From Archegozetes longisetosus (Eukaryota; Arthropoda; Arachnida; Sarcoptiformes; Trhypochthoniidae), in the NCBI GenBank assembly GCA_018873245.2, contig JAEMBT020000008.1:9268238-9332237 (forward strand): a stretch of DNA of 64,000 bases, read 5' to 3'. This document shows positions 45,379-57,610 of the stretch, one piece after another; positions within the stretch are counted from its first letter, which is position 1; every line of letters begins with the position of its first letter. Both the position numbers and the translations under genes were made by a program. The notes beneath the pieces are model-generated. The model did not search any database. It worked only from the letters and a program-made list of their open reading frames with translations, and was not told the origin of the DNA.

Positions 45379-48240
45379 ATGAAGTTTCTTATTAGTCTAT
45401 GGGGTTTGTCTCCAATTTTATTCTTTTGATTCTAATTAATTTGATCTCATTTCTGTAGACGCTATTACTTCTTAACTCAAACTTCTTATTATTCAAACAT
45501 ATTATTATTTTTTCTATTTTCGCAGTCACTTCTTTTCTACTCATTTATTATTTAAACTTCAATTATATCGACGCGAAAAAAATCCGATGTCATAATAGAG
45601 GTATTGATAATTGTTTCAAACTTTTTTTCGCTATCGGCAAAAGATCGGACGCCACGAAATTGTCCACAACTGCCTCAGGTTTGGACCAGTTTTGCGGGTA
45701 TGAGACTATTATTAGCATAAATTTGATTAAGTTGTGCTGTTATTTAGAAAATTACCATCTCTAAAGTTGGGCTATTTTCTATTATGCTCTTAAAACTTGA
45801 TAATCTATTTTATAGTTTCGGTAGCAATTAATAAGTAAATTATATGTTCTTTCAAATTTCTACTAAATTTTCTAACCATTTCCTTATCATTGTTGTCAAA
45901 ACTTTTTGAAACAACCAAATCTCCTCTTGAATATGAAAATAGATTTTAATTTAATCGCTTTTTGTCAAACAATCATCTGCATGAATATGGAATTGAGGCT
46001 AAAATTTTTATAATGCCCTTAAAACTTGAAAGTCTATTCGTTTGTCTAGTAGTTAATGTGTAATTTATGTTGTTTAAAGACTCTGCTAAAATGCTTAGAA
46101 AATTGGCCCTCAATTATTATGTAAACTTTCAATGAGAAGTTAATCTTATTTTCAATGTGAAAACCAATGTTTAAAAGATAGACTTATTTACAAAATGATA
46201 CACTTGCTAATATATTCAGAGTTATAAATATGCAGTTTAATCTAAAATTGTGATCGTGCCACTAACAATTGAAAATCCGCTTAACAATTATAAGTAATTA
46301 ATCAGTAAATAATATATTGCTCGGACGACATACCAAAATGTTTAGAAAACTTGCGAGCAACTCTTATAAAACTTTTGAGTAGAACCAAATCTTTTCAATA
46401 TGAAATTCTATTTTTAAAATATAGGTTTTTCCCCAAAAGTCACACTTTCGTATAAATCAGTAATTATCTCTTCACTAGTATTTCAATTTTCAGGATAAAA
46501 TTGTTATCTCTATGCGAAAGAAAAACATGATTATAAGCAATTATAAGTGAAAACTTAAACTTCAATGTCATACAAGAGTAGAAACAATGTCCATGAAATA
46601 AATCATAGTATTCATCATATAATTTTCATTTGACATGATAAAAACCCAAATATTTAGATAGTTTTTGTTTTCAAAGTTACCCCAAAGGATGAGAAATATT
46701 GTGTGAATCTCAAATAAATTATAGCTATTCATCACAATCATTTTAATTTAACTTTTGATGGAAACATATCTTTATAGAGCTTTCAACAAAACGCTTGAAT
46801 GCATTTACGGTCACTTAAAGAGATGTGGAACACCATTGCATCGGGAATTGTTTGATTTAGCCACTGGAGAAATGCAGTTTAGGTTTAGGGAATTTATCTG
46901 CGATGACGGACAGCTCAGACAAAGTAACTTAAACTAAAGAGTACCTATATTGTTGAACGCACTGTATTTTATGAACTTTTTCCATATCTATATCTCATTC
47001 GAATTAATTCACTGACCATAAGAAGAGCTGAAAGTTGTAACGCTTTTAAATTATACGAATGAAATGATAGGATATAGTTTGAGGCGTTCGTTCAAGTTCA
47101 TATAAGACATAATGAGAGCGTTATAAGTATTCAGTTATGAAAGTCATGTCTAAAGTGCATCCCAAAAGTACACGCACTTAGTAAAATATTGTTCATTATT
47201 GATAGCGTGTTCTTCATTCAATATGCAAAGCAGAGTCAAACACAAAGTTTCCGTTCTTTTTTAGAGCATAAAATTTAGTATTTAATCAGTACAAAACACG
47301 CATAAGTTAGCCCTATTTTGCATATTTAGTAAAGCACGTGTTTTCCATAATCTAAAATTTTTTCTCAGTGTACGAACTTTAGAGACGCATCATATATCAT
47401 GTTTGAGAAGTCCCTTTACTTTCAGATAAGTTTTTCATTGTCGAACTAGATAGTATGGAAAAAATTGTTGCCTCGCTCAATGATTTAAAATCAATTTAAA
47501 AGTTGAGGAACCTTTCGTACAAGCATTATATTCGAAAGTAAAACAATAGAAAACTTTTTAACTCATCAAAAGACGAGAGACATTTTAAATTTATGTGAAT
47601 GGTGAACCTTCTTCTTATTCTTCTTATGAGCCAATTAGTATTGTTTAACCTTACTATTAGAAGTTAAAGATGAGCTCTCAGTTGAACTGTAATCAAATGT
47701 TTATGCGTTCAATAATATAAGCACTAACTATTGAAACTATATGTATTGCATATCAAATTTTGTACTTTTCACATACCGTTTTATCTATTTAAATCATCAG
47801 CTTATCTAAAACACGGCCAATGCATATACGACAATGTAATCGGTGTGGACGAAGCTATACCATGTCTTAATAATTATTTGTTGGCTTTCGAGCACTTGGC
47901 TTCAGATGGCGAGCATGACTGGCGCTCAACTTTGTGTTGCGCACACAAGCGTAAAGAGCTCTGTACCGATACTCTCTCTTTAGAACATTGCGGAGCTGAA
48001 GCCCGAGAATATTTCGAGATCTTTTTTGACAAGATTCATTTCGGGTTTTTCGACACTGTCTGCATAAATACTAACTTTGATCCGGAATCTGAATTATGCA
48101 AAAAAGAGCTCCCGAATGCTGGACAAAAACCCAAAGGACTCAAGAGTAAAAGCTACATAAGTAAAATGTTATTCAATTATTTTCCATTTAACTATGTTCC
48201 TATGGCTAAGAGAAGTAAATATCAATCTAAAATTGACTAA
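45379..48240 (+). CDS. Secreted cysteine-rich protein, four exons, 260 aa (DUF19-like cysteine pattern)
   Basis: Exons 45379-45403, 45526-45697, 46778-46923 and 47801-48240 give 25+172+146+440 = 783 bases with all GT/AG junctions in phase. The first two exons create a signal peptide (MKFLISLW-VTSFLLIYYL...). The mature part has 14 cysteines: CHNRGIDNC, LDQFC (exon 2), LEC, RCG, FICDD (exon 3), then GQC, IPC, a CC pair, ELC, EHC, TVC and ELC (exon 4). The order Cx7C, then C-x-x-D followed by Y-x-x-H-G-x-C and a CC pair, recalls the nematode/arthropod T20D4.11-like (DUF19) secreted domain, but the match is by pattern only. It may instead belong to a mite-specific family. Function unknown. The 46923/47801 intron is the longest (877 bases). 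Confidence 0.75.
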
Positions 48241-48299
48241 AAAATTGTCATATTCTAATTTTCTCAATTATTTCTCTCTTAAAATGTTTCGAGTCTTTC

Positions 48300-49350
48300 A
48301 ATTTTTGCATATGACTCGTCAAGCCTGAAAACTGCAATTTTTACCCAATCTATTCATTTAGAATTAATCTGTATTTTGTATTAACTACTAAAATTAAAAT
48401 TTTCATTGATTTACGACTTATTTCGCACTTGTTTTCAATCATCTAGACTTAAGTGCGTTTGTTTGAGAGTAAGCACTCCATCAATCGCTGTCTCGGCAAT
48501 ATTGGACAGTTTGGAGTTTTACGTTAAACACTACAAGAATTTGCCATAGTTTGACATATGTTTGACATATGTTTAAAAATGTTCAATATTTAATACTAGT
48601 AAAAAAACAGCATTAATTGTACGTTTTCCAAACATTTGATTTGCATATCCATGAACTACATGTCGATTCTCATAGCAATCGATTAAATTGATTACCATAA
48701 TTCATGCAAGTATTTAACTAATACTGAAAAAGAAAAGATCATTTTCGACCCCAATAGAGCATTAAGAAGTAAGAGCACAATAAAATGAAATATTACGACA
48801 TTTTCACAGAAAGTTAAAGAACTAAGAAAGTTTACTTGCGTAATGAATATCGACAAAATACATAGTTACTGGCTGTTTATTAATAATATTGTATGAATTA
48901 ATTTTGACTAGTTACTGTTAAGTTCATCCATGAGCAGGTCAACTTATCGTTTTACTCTGTATATTCAGAAACATTAGAGAAAATATGAAAGAAATTCTAA
49001 TTTTTAATCAAATTTTTCAGTTAAAATATCTTCATTTGTAATGACAAATTTTTATTATATTCATTTGTGTCAATTTCCTCTTAAGGGTTTGAAGGTTTTT
49101 ATGAATATCGCTTTTCTGTTTTATCAAGTATTTAGAAAAAATATCGTCTCATTTAGAATTGCAAATAGAAGCTTGAAGTAGTTTTCAGAAAACTATAAGA
49201 ATTGTGAAATATCCTTTTATAAAAATTAGCTTTGGATTTAGACTACTTTAACATTGCGGACACATTTGTTGAAATTTGATTCAGTTAACTTAATGTCAAT
49301 AGGATGCGATCATACTAAAAGTAAGATATTCTCATAATTTTTAGTCTATC
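48300..49350. other. Intergenic; nothing recognised
   Basis: AT-rich with no supported ORF. A short direct repeat (TTTGACATATG twice) occurs near 48.55 kb. Confidence 0.35.
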
Positions 49351-49352
49351 TA

Positions 49353-50173
49353 CAGTTAGCTGTGTACTTTTCGGGTTTAATAAACTCGAATAAATTTGGG
49401 GTTTACCGGGTCTAACCCGGAACTTTATTTTCAATTTGGGGTTAATAAATTCAAAATAAATTCAAAAATTGTCATGTTCCACTATATCTACACTGAAATA
49501 CAAAATCAAGTACTATCGGCCAAAATAGTATATGTCAGATAAAGCTTTTTCGCGCCTTACATACTTAGGGATCACTTTAATGTTTAAGTAATCAATATTT
49601 TGAAAGCTTTATGAATTTTAATTTAGGTCTGACTTATGGTAAAACAAAATAATCAACTTTTGCATTAGCTGCTTTACTGATAAAGAGTTGATAAATTGTT
49701 TACTTTGCACTCAACTTTTCTTAGTTATTTGTTTGATCAATTTAAATTACTTATGTTAAAGTTCGATACAAATTACAACACTTAAAGCAATTTAAAGATA
49801 AGTTTCGCATCTCATGATTCATATTAGGAATTATATTTATCAAAATAATATAACAAAATCATTTACTCAATCTTTCCCTTATTTGGTTCAATTCTGATTG
49901 GCTTTTATTGTTTTTTAAGCGCACATTTTCACATATACTTTTTTGGTCGATAGTACATATTTAGGTTTTCATTAGTTAAAGCAAGTGTTAATGAGTTTAT
50001 GCAAAACTGATAGTGTAAAGCGCACCATTTCCGATGTGTAACCTAAAGTTTAAAAAGTTTCATGTAGTACGTATATTTGATTCGGAGTTTTGAGGGTTAA
50101 ACTTGATTTCAAAATTTTCATTTCGAAGGGTTTAATCAGGTTAAACTCGAAAAGTACAGGGCTTATTTTACAG
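49353..50173. mobile_element. Inverted-repeat element with a second element nested inside
   Basis: The left end, with TAGCTGTGTACTTTTCGGGTTTAA, and the inverted right end, with CCCTGTACTTTTCGAGTTTAA preceded by TAGCTGTA, form terminal inverted repeats. There is no coding capacity. An inner TA-flanked element occupies 49513-49953. The exact outer ends are uncertain. Confidence 0.55.
49513..49953. mobile_element. TA-flanked MITE nested in the 49.4-50.2 kb element
   Basis: The left end CTATCGGCCAAAATAGTATATGT and the inverted right end CTATCGACCAAAAAAGTATATGT differ at two positions over 23 bases. TA lies outside both ends (49511-49512, 49954-49955). About 441 bases, non-coding, Tc1/mariner-like by target site only. 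Confidence 0.68.
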
Positions 50174-50179
50174 CTATAA

Positions 50180-51110
50180 ACTCAATTTGAGTAAATCATG
50201 AGCTCATTCTAGCAAAAATCCTAGGTTATGATTCGGTTTATATTGATGATGATTCTGTTGATTTAAGATTTGGGTATTAGGGAGTGACGGGTTCTGGATG
50301 TTTGCAAGGCGTTCAATTGCCCGATATCACAATTACTTGACAGCCGATTCCCAACACGCAATTGTCTTTTGTTAGATTCTTAAATGCTTTTTATATTAGA
50401 ATTGGCGTAAAAATGTTTAAATGATTAATAGATCTGTTAGAAGCAGTCCAGAACCCATGACTATGTCATGGATTTCTTACGTGGAATGGCCCATGATATT
50501 TTTCTATAACTTTTTGTCAATTATTCCCTTGTTTTGTATTTATGTTTCGTTTTCATTTGCATTTTATATATACAGAACACCTTATTGAATAATAAATTAG
50601 AGTCATTTAACCTCAGTTTTTACTTTACTTATTTGTAACTGATAATTATATAGTCGGGCAATCGGGTGTCGGCAATCGACTCAAACCGAAGTGATATCGT
50701 TGTTATATCAATTTTTGCATGCCTAGAGCCCTGCTCTCTTCATCCCCTTTACCTAACCTAACTTAACTAAATTTAATACTAATAGCATTGTTTAAGGTTA
50801 AGTCAAGTTAGATTACTTTAAGAAATAGCGAGCTAGGCAAAGAGAAACATCGTTGCGATATGGACATGACCACTCAAATCCTATGTGAATCTGAATCATA
50901 AATCAAACTTTAATCAAAACCTAGATAAATATGGATAAAATTTTCTCAAGATATGGCTGAGGATATTTGAACTCTATTTCGATATGTTGTAATAATTAGG
51001 AACAATTCAAATTGGACAGTTTTGTGAAATAAACCAGTAGCTCTTTCATAATGGTATTTAGAATCATAAAAATACAAACAGAAAGTGATAGAGATATGCA
51101 AAAGATAGAA
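50180..51110. other. Intergenic; nothing recognised
   Basis: No supported gene or repeat. Confidence 0.35.
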
Positions 51111-51114
51111 TGAA

Positions 51115-51198
51115 GTAAACTAGTGGCAGTATAAATTTGCCTATTAAAGCTTTTATTTATATAGTATAATAAGCAAATTTATACCGCCACAAGTTTAC
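51115..51198. mobile_element. 84-bp palindromic mini-MITE
   Basis: The arms of about 32 bases are inverted copies: GTAAACTAGTGGCAGTATAAATTTGC on the left, matching GTAAACTTGTGGCGGTATAAATTTGC read inward from the right. Only a few mismatches separate them and the central loop is about 20 bases. It would form a hairpin. Confidence 0.7.
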
Positions 51199-51710
51199 AT
51201 CTCAATCAACCTAAAATATTGAGCTCGAAAACTATTTTTAAAATTATAGCTCATTTACCGAACATATGGTTCTTTACTTAATAGGTTTCTGGAAGAGCTT
51301 TACTTATCTGAAGTTAAGTTTAAGTAAATAAAACTTCAGAGATAACTAGACATTTGATTGGGAACTTTGTCAAAACGATCACTAACATTGAACGTATATT
51401 ACTATTTGATCTTAACAAATTATACGTATTTAAAGATAGTGCAAAACAAAATTATCGTCATATTACGTTTAATCATACTTTTTGTTACGTTTTATTAACT
51501 TTATTGGAAAAGTAATTTACTTGGAATCCATAAATAAGTCATATAATATTAAAAACAAGATAATTTTAGAAGTACTCATTTGGGTGTTGAATAACAATTC
51601 ATAAAACTACTAACGATAAGTTAAATATAAGTATACATTACTTAGTTTACGTATTCTTGTTATTCTGCTTCAATTTGAGTCAGACTTGATAATAAGAGAA
51701 TACTGAGAAC

Positions 51711-52772
51711 ATGAGCCAAATAAGATTTAATTCAGACCATATTCTGGATCCAGAATCGTTGATAAGAAGTGCTGGAAATCATCTATATTCATATGGATTA
51801 TCGTCTCAGCACTCAAACTCTAACTTAAAACGAAACATAATTCATATTCCGCTAATTATTCTAACCGTAAATACTTTCTCAACGATCAAATACGCAATTT
51901 CTCTATTCCTCGATCCCTCTAACCAACGATCATACTTATATATCGGAAATTTCGTCGGATTTATCCCTGGAATACAAATTCAAGGAAACCTATTATTAAT
52001 ACCGTTTACTTTGTTACCGATTTTCAGCCAATTATCGCATTATTGGTATCAGAAAAATGGTATCAAATACTTGTGGCTCAAACCATTCTCAATGCTATCA
52101 GGATTCGAGTCTCCATCAAGTGTTGGTATAACCGATGAGAAAGATGTTAAAAAATTGCTGAGTAGTTCGAAATGGATTTTCTTAATTTCCGAAACTGTAG
52201 TAAGCCTTTCTTTTTTCTTCTCATTCTTGGTATCGTTCATCCCACTATCAATAGGCAAGAAATTACAAGATATCCTTCTGTTCAGTTTTCCGTGGAGTCT
52301 ATTGTTTGGATTGTCAGGTTACTATTGCACGAGCTTTCATGCCTTCCAAGCAACTTATTTTTATATTATCTGTTCTTATCTTAAGATTAAATTAGTTAAT
52401 ATTAATCAGAAAATCAATAATTTCATTACCATCAAAAGACATAAAACTTATTCAGATCTAGCTCTATTGCAAAACTTGAGCTCAATCATCTCTGAGTTCA
52501 ACGGTTTTAATCACATTTATTGGTCTAAATTCATCGGAATATTTTTTGCAACTTACTTATGCCTGATTTGTATCGTTATTTACATAACAATCTATGGGCA
52601 AATGGGTCTTATTGTGCGTATGATAGCTTCGTACGCGAGTCTGTTTTTCATCTGCCTCTTATCACTACTGGCACTCGCAGCTTCTGCTACTGTCACTCAA
52701 TTCCATCAAACTTATCGGTTGCTTAATAACTTTGTTTTGAGTCGAAAAGTTGAGCAATCTACAAAATTTAAA
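51711..52772 (+). CDS. Gustatory-receptor-like chemoreceptor, first exon (six TM segments)
   Basis: The ATG at 51711 opens 354 codons to a candidate donor (TTTAAA|GTATTT at 52773), after which the frame soon stops. Hydrophobic segments lie at about residues 43-66, 78-108, 154-181, 188-225, 275-297 and 303-328. The N-terminus is hydrophilic with no signal peptide, as in inverted-topology arthropod gustatory receptors. The loop after TM4 (FYIICSYLKIKLVNINQKINNF) fits the family layout of a long TM4-TM5 intracellular loop. TM7 is missing and is expected in a downstream exon; see 56072-56407. A ligand-gated cation channel in sensory neurons is the expected role. The assignment rests on topology and length, since this family has little sequence conservation. 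Confidence 0.62.
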
Positions 52773-52811
52773 GTATTTATACATGTAGAACATTGCAAAA
52801 TTAGTTTCTAA

Positions 52812-53614
52812 TTATTGATTATTCTAATTTTGACTTCTTATAGTTTCTATCATTTATTGAGTTTATCGGACAATCTAGAGTTGGTTTTTACTGTTTGGAT
52901 CTCTTCATCATTAATAATAACAACTTCTATAAAGTAAATGCTTATATACTGACATATTTCTGCTCATCAACTAAATAACCTGAAAGATTGATCAAGCTTT
53001 TAGTTAATTGCTTTTCATTTTCCATGTGTTTTCAGCTCATCAACAATTTTTCAGAACCATATCCAAAATCCTGTTATACAATCCCCACACTAAATAATTA
53101 CTGTGAAAGTTATTTATCTGCAAAACATCAGAAAATTTGAGAAGATTTGTTTGTTTCAAGTCATGCTCACTAACAATTATTTGAATGTGAGCTTAGGTAG
53201 AATAATAGCTAATATTTGAATGTTATTTCAATCTGAATGACTCAATACTATGAGAAGTTGCTTTAATTCAATTGTAACTTTAACTTTGTCTTCAACATTA
53301 TCTCAATTTTAAGGTTGAAAACTTTAAAAGCAGAGTTGAAGGCACATCTAGCTTCACTATAATTAAGCAATCGGTTCATTTATTACCAGAGTTACTAGTC
53401 TTGATCATTTATCTAAAATTTGTATTTTCATTTAAGCCAAAACCTATGATTAATGAGCCAAACGCTGGACCCCTTAGTGAGTGATATTGTATCAGATCTT
53501 TAGGTAAAAAATATTAACCACTAAACTAATGATCAATTGTCCGGTTCTGGATCAATTTATAAATGGATGAATAGATGACTTCATTAGTTTTGAGAATTAA
53601 CAAAAGGAAATACG

Positions 53615-53647
<33 letters not shown>

Positions 53648-56071
53648 ATTCTTTAACTTGAATAAAGCTTTTGAACACTTTGACAATTATTACATAAATC
53701 TTAAACTTTGAAACTTTAATTTTGATTCTTTAACAGGTCATGTCTTGTAATCCCTATTTATTAATAGCCCAAAGTTTAAGTTTGAGTACATATTTTATTT
53801 TTTGTAACTCAAATATCTCATTTGATGATGGGTTAGATTTGAACTGCAAGCTTTTACACTAATGAGAAACATATATTTAATAGATATGTTGTGCTAATTT
53901 TAATGACTTTTTATTGTTTGTTCAGATGGTTTCATTTATCTCCATTTATTCCTTGTTGACTATTCAAATCTCAACTCAATAAAACCTATCAATAATTGTC
54001 TGGAAGGGCTTTTGGAAACTCAACTTTTGAAAATTGATTTTCTTGTCAAATGTTTTGGCAATTAAACAATAGGATTTTTGCATACGAGGAAAGGCCACTA
54101 ATAGTTTAGTTTTTAACATAATTATATTTCTGATAAATGATATAACTTTTGATCAGATAAGATATCTAATGAAATATAGCTTTTCAAAGTTTGTTCTGAA
54201 TTTGAAATTTGATTGTTTCTGTAGTAAAATGAATTGTTATTGGTCTCAAATAAAATTAAGTTATTGCCAGTCTTTTTGCGAAACTTTTTGCGAAACAATT
54301 TTATTGTCTAGATTAAAAGTGATAAAGTATTGACTTAAGTTTTCTGTTCTGGCTGCGAACACTTGTTCTAACTGTACGTGAATTTTTCACCCGAAATGCA
54401 TTGAAGCTATTAAAAATTGATGTATATTTTATTGTTATATTATTATTTAAAAGATTTAGATAAAGTAATTTGTATTGAAAAACTTATGAAAATGTTACCT
54501 AAAAGTCAAAGCAATAGTATTTTGCTGAATTAATGCTTTTTGAAAGGGTTAGATTTTCAACAATTCAAACCAATGGCTCATAACTAAATGCGTTTAAAAT
54601 TGACATTCTGAGAAAGAAGTGAAGCATTTAATCAGTAGAATGTGAGAAAATATTTGAAAACGTGAACATTACTTTGGTTTCCTAAAGTAATCTATAGCTA
54701 AACAACAGCTGCGAACAAGTGATTGAATAAAAGAGTTGAAAAAGAAATATCTAACAACTAATTACAGGCTTTTAAACTAATTTACAAGTGTTTCAAAAGT
54801 CCGCAAATTGAATATTTTCAGAACATTAGAAAAAGTTTAGTACAAGTGATAATTGACACGAACATTACTATAATCATCATTAGTTTCATAACAATTGCTT
54901 TTGTATATATCGAACGATTAACTCATTTAATGTTTTGCAATTTTAAAACAGTATTTTATATGTCTTCTGAAAATATTGTCATAATCGAAGTTAAGTTCAT
55001 TTACACCTAATGCCTAAATAATTGAGCACAAAAAAACACTCTTCCCAAAAGACTTTAATACTTTGCAAATTTAGTTGTGCAGCTCTGTAGTCATGCAATA
55101 TATCAATTAATGACAAACAGTTTTAGTGTTTAGTTTAGGACACATTAAATCTAAATATTGTTCAGCCTTATTGTTCTCTAAGATAGAAATTCATTTTTCT
55201 ATAATTACATTAATGCGAGAAAGAGGATAAGGCCTCAAACCTTATTAGGGTATAATGATTTTTTTTCTTAGGCAATATTTTCTTATCATTAGCTAAATAT
55301 TTTTGACCTAAACTAAGACAAAGTTCAGTCTAAATGATAAGTTAATTTATATATGAAGTTACTCTGACTTAATAATGGGTTTCTATAAACGCAAAAACTG
55401 CTCAATTCTCATATTTGAAGTTCTAGAGCACTATTAAAACTGAGTTAACTAATAGTTAGTCGAAAAATTGACTAAACATTTTCTTATGGAAAAATGTTTT
55501 GCTCAACAAAAAATTGTAAAACAGCTCAAAAGCACTGAGTCGATGAAATCTAATGTTTATAAGATTAGAAAAAATTCATTACTAATGCATTGTATGGTCT
55601 ATGGTTTGATTGATTGCAAATTTATAATAAAAAAATAAAGTAATTCCTTTGAAAAAGCATTAACGGATAACCAAATATTTGCATCAAATTGAAGGATTAG
55701 AGGTTTGAAAGCGTTTCAATGCAAATTCAATTATTGATTGTTAGCGATGCTTTAAGCTCTAGCTCTTAATCAAACCGTGCTCGCGACTAGCTTCGATTGA
55801 GATCAACTTCTAGAAAACAATAAGAGATTAAATCTTTACTAAACTTATTTGTTCATGCAAACTAATTGATGAAAAACTAATAGTGGCATGTTTTACAAGC
55901 AGGTCTTTCGTATCAGGATCAACAACATTGTATTTATAGCACAACTCTAACAAAACTTTATTCAAATTTATTCATAAAACTAACAAAATCTCAAACAAAA
56001 TAGTTGATAATCTATTTATGACAAAATTGTAGCCCTAATCATATCTTATTAACATATTTATGATAAATAAG
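52812..56071. other. Probable long intron of the receptor gene or intergenic DNA
   Basis: No supported coding frame apart from the simple repeat at 53.6 kb. If the terminal exon at 56.07 kb belongs to the receptor, this stretch is a 3.3-kb intron. Confidence 0.35.
53615..53651. repeat. T/TTTTTTA simple repeat
   Basis: An irregular run of TTTTTTA units, about 37 bases. Confidence 0.8.
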
Positions 56072-56407
56072 AGGATTCTGCGAACTTATCTCTGTATGGC
56101 TCACGATATGCCAGAGTATGATCACGAACTAAAATTCTTTTTAAACTCATTTTTATGCGATTGCAACAGAAGATTAAGCGTTTATCTTATGCTTCGATTG
56201 CTATTCAGAAGTATACTTCTCCAGAATAAATCAATCGATTATAAGGTAAAAAATATTAACAATTCATGTCGATCTTCACCAAAGATGACGCCTTTTAAGT
56301 GCGTTTTAGTTTCGAATCCCATAAGTTTTGTTTTGGCCTTTCATCTTAAACTTATTCTAAGCTCAATTTTCATAATCATGTTAAGAGATCTCAGTACAAA
56401 GTTTTAG
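56072..56407 (+). CDS. Probable terminal exon of the gustatory-receptor-like gene (TM7 region)
   Basis: The open frame after AAATAAG| (56071) continues in phase 0, matching the phase-0 end of the exon at 52772. It contains HELKFFLNSFLCDCNRRLSV then YLMLRLLFRSILLQ, resembling the E--F---L-------S-Y-L----R-LL stretch that precedes TM7 in gustatory receptors. A second hydrophobic stretch (SFVLAFHLKLILSSIFIIM) precedes the TAG at 56405-56407. A GTAAAA...AAAG pair at 56246-56284 could be a very short (39-base) intron, also in phase; the frame is open either way. The distance from exon 1 and a weak polypyrimidine tract keep this tentative. Confidence 0.38.
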   Translation, partial: RILRTYLCMAHDMPEYDHELKFFLNSFLCDCNRRLSVYLMLRLLFRSILLQNKSIDYKVKNINNSCRSSPKMTPFKCVLVSNPISFVLAFHLKLILSSIFIIMLRDLSTKF

Positions 56408-56409
56408 AA

Positions 56410-57548
56410 GATAGTCATCTATAAAGGGCGAGCAATGTTATGCTAAAACTCTAAAAAGGATTACATTTTTTATAACTTGAATAAATGTTCAAACATCTCA
56501 ATTCTGAACAACTTTTTTGTTTTGACGATGGTATTACTTTGAAAATAAGTTATTCAAATGAAGCAATCACCTACATGTGCAAATCGGTTATCTAATTAAA
56601 AAATAATTTGCTTTAAAAATGCTCAATATTAGTCGGAAGTAAATGTTTATAACGCGCAACATTTCTTGTGTTTTATGTCTTAAAAAATAAGATCAATAAG
56701 GAACTGAATATATTGAAGATATAAAGTTACAAAGCAATCGATTTTCTAAAATCCTATTATATTTCTCTCTCGCTAACAACACAATAAAAATAATAATTAA
56801 TTAGTTTGGATTTAATTTAGAAATTGTCACTAATTAATAAAGGAGTTAAGAACAAAGTAATTAATACAATGTTATCTAGAAATAATCCATTACTGCAACT
56901 ATTGGAGGCAAAATAAATGAATTTCATAGTTTTCACGGTATTCTGAGTTCTAGTCTGAAAAGTTAAAGCAAATGCAAATGAACAAGTTCTGCATTTTTAT
57001 GGCTTTATAAATATTCAATTCGAGCATTAGATTCAATACTGGATGTATTCGCAACCAAAGATTGACTTGACATGAACAATGATCTGAAATTTGCCTCTAA
57101 TTACATTATCATTTTTAAAAGTAAATAATAAAAGTTTCGGATTCTGGTGACAGAGCCCTCATAAGACAAAAACCTTTTTTCCCAACCTTTAACTACATTT
57201 GACAACTGATAAATTGGTTCTTGTCTTATGCAAATCAAGTCTGTTTTTATACATTGAGCTAATCAATCAAAATCATTTGTCCATATAAAACATTTTAATT
57301 TTATGCTCAGTTTCAGTAAGAGATTCATTCGGTTTTTTGTCTTCCACTCAAACACTAGTAAATAAGTTATGCATCAAATATGTTGCGCATTAATTTGTTT
57401 TTGTTTTCTGAATAAATTTCAATCGTATTTGCTTATTGATTGGTAAGATTGAGAAATAAATGCGCAACTTATTTAAATCTAATTTGACTTTTAGAATGTA
57501 AGACATATCTTGCTAGCGAATCTTCAATTCATTTATTCAAATATAACT
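56410..57548. other. Intergenic; nothing recognised
   Basis: AT-rich, no supported gene. Confidence 0.35.
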
Positions 57549-57610
57549 ACTAGGAACCATAGTATATTAAAATCAGTGTACTAGGAGCCATACTATATTA
57601 AAATCAGTGT
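57549..57610. repeat. Tandem duplication of a 31-bp unit
   Basis: Two adjacent copies of a 31-base unit starting ACTAGGA and ending AAAATCAGTGT; they differ at two positions. Confidence 0.85.

Noticed and set aside
50750..50775. Telomere-like CCTAACCTAACTTAAC
   Set aside because: Only two imperfect units, isolated, in ordinary intergenic DNA.
52049..52384. Small ORFs on both strands within the receptor exon
   Set aside because: Shadows of the 366-codon receptor frame.
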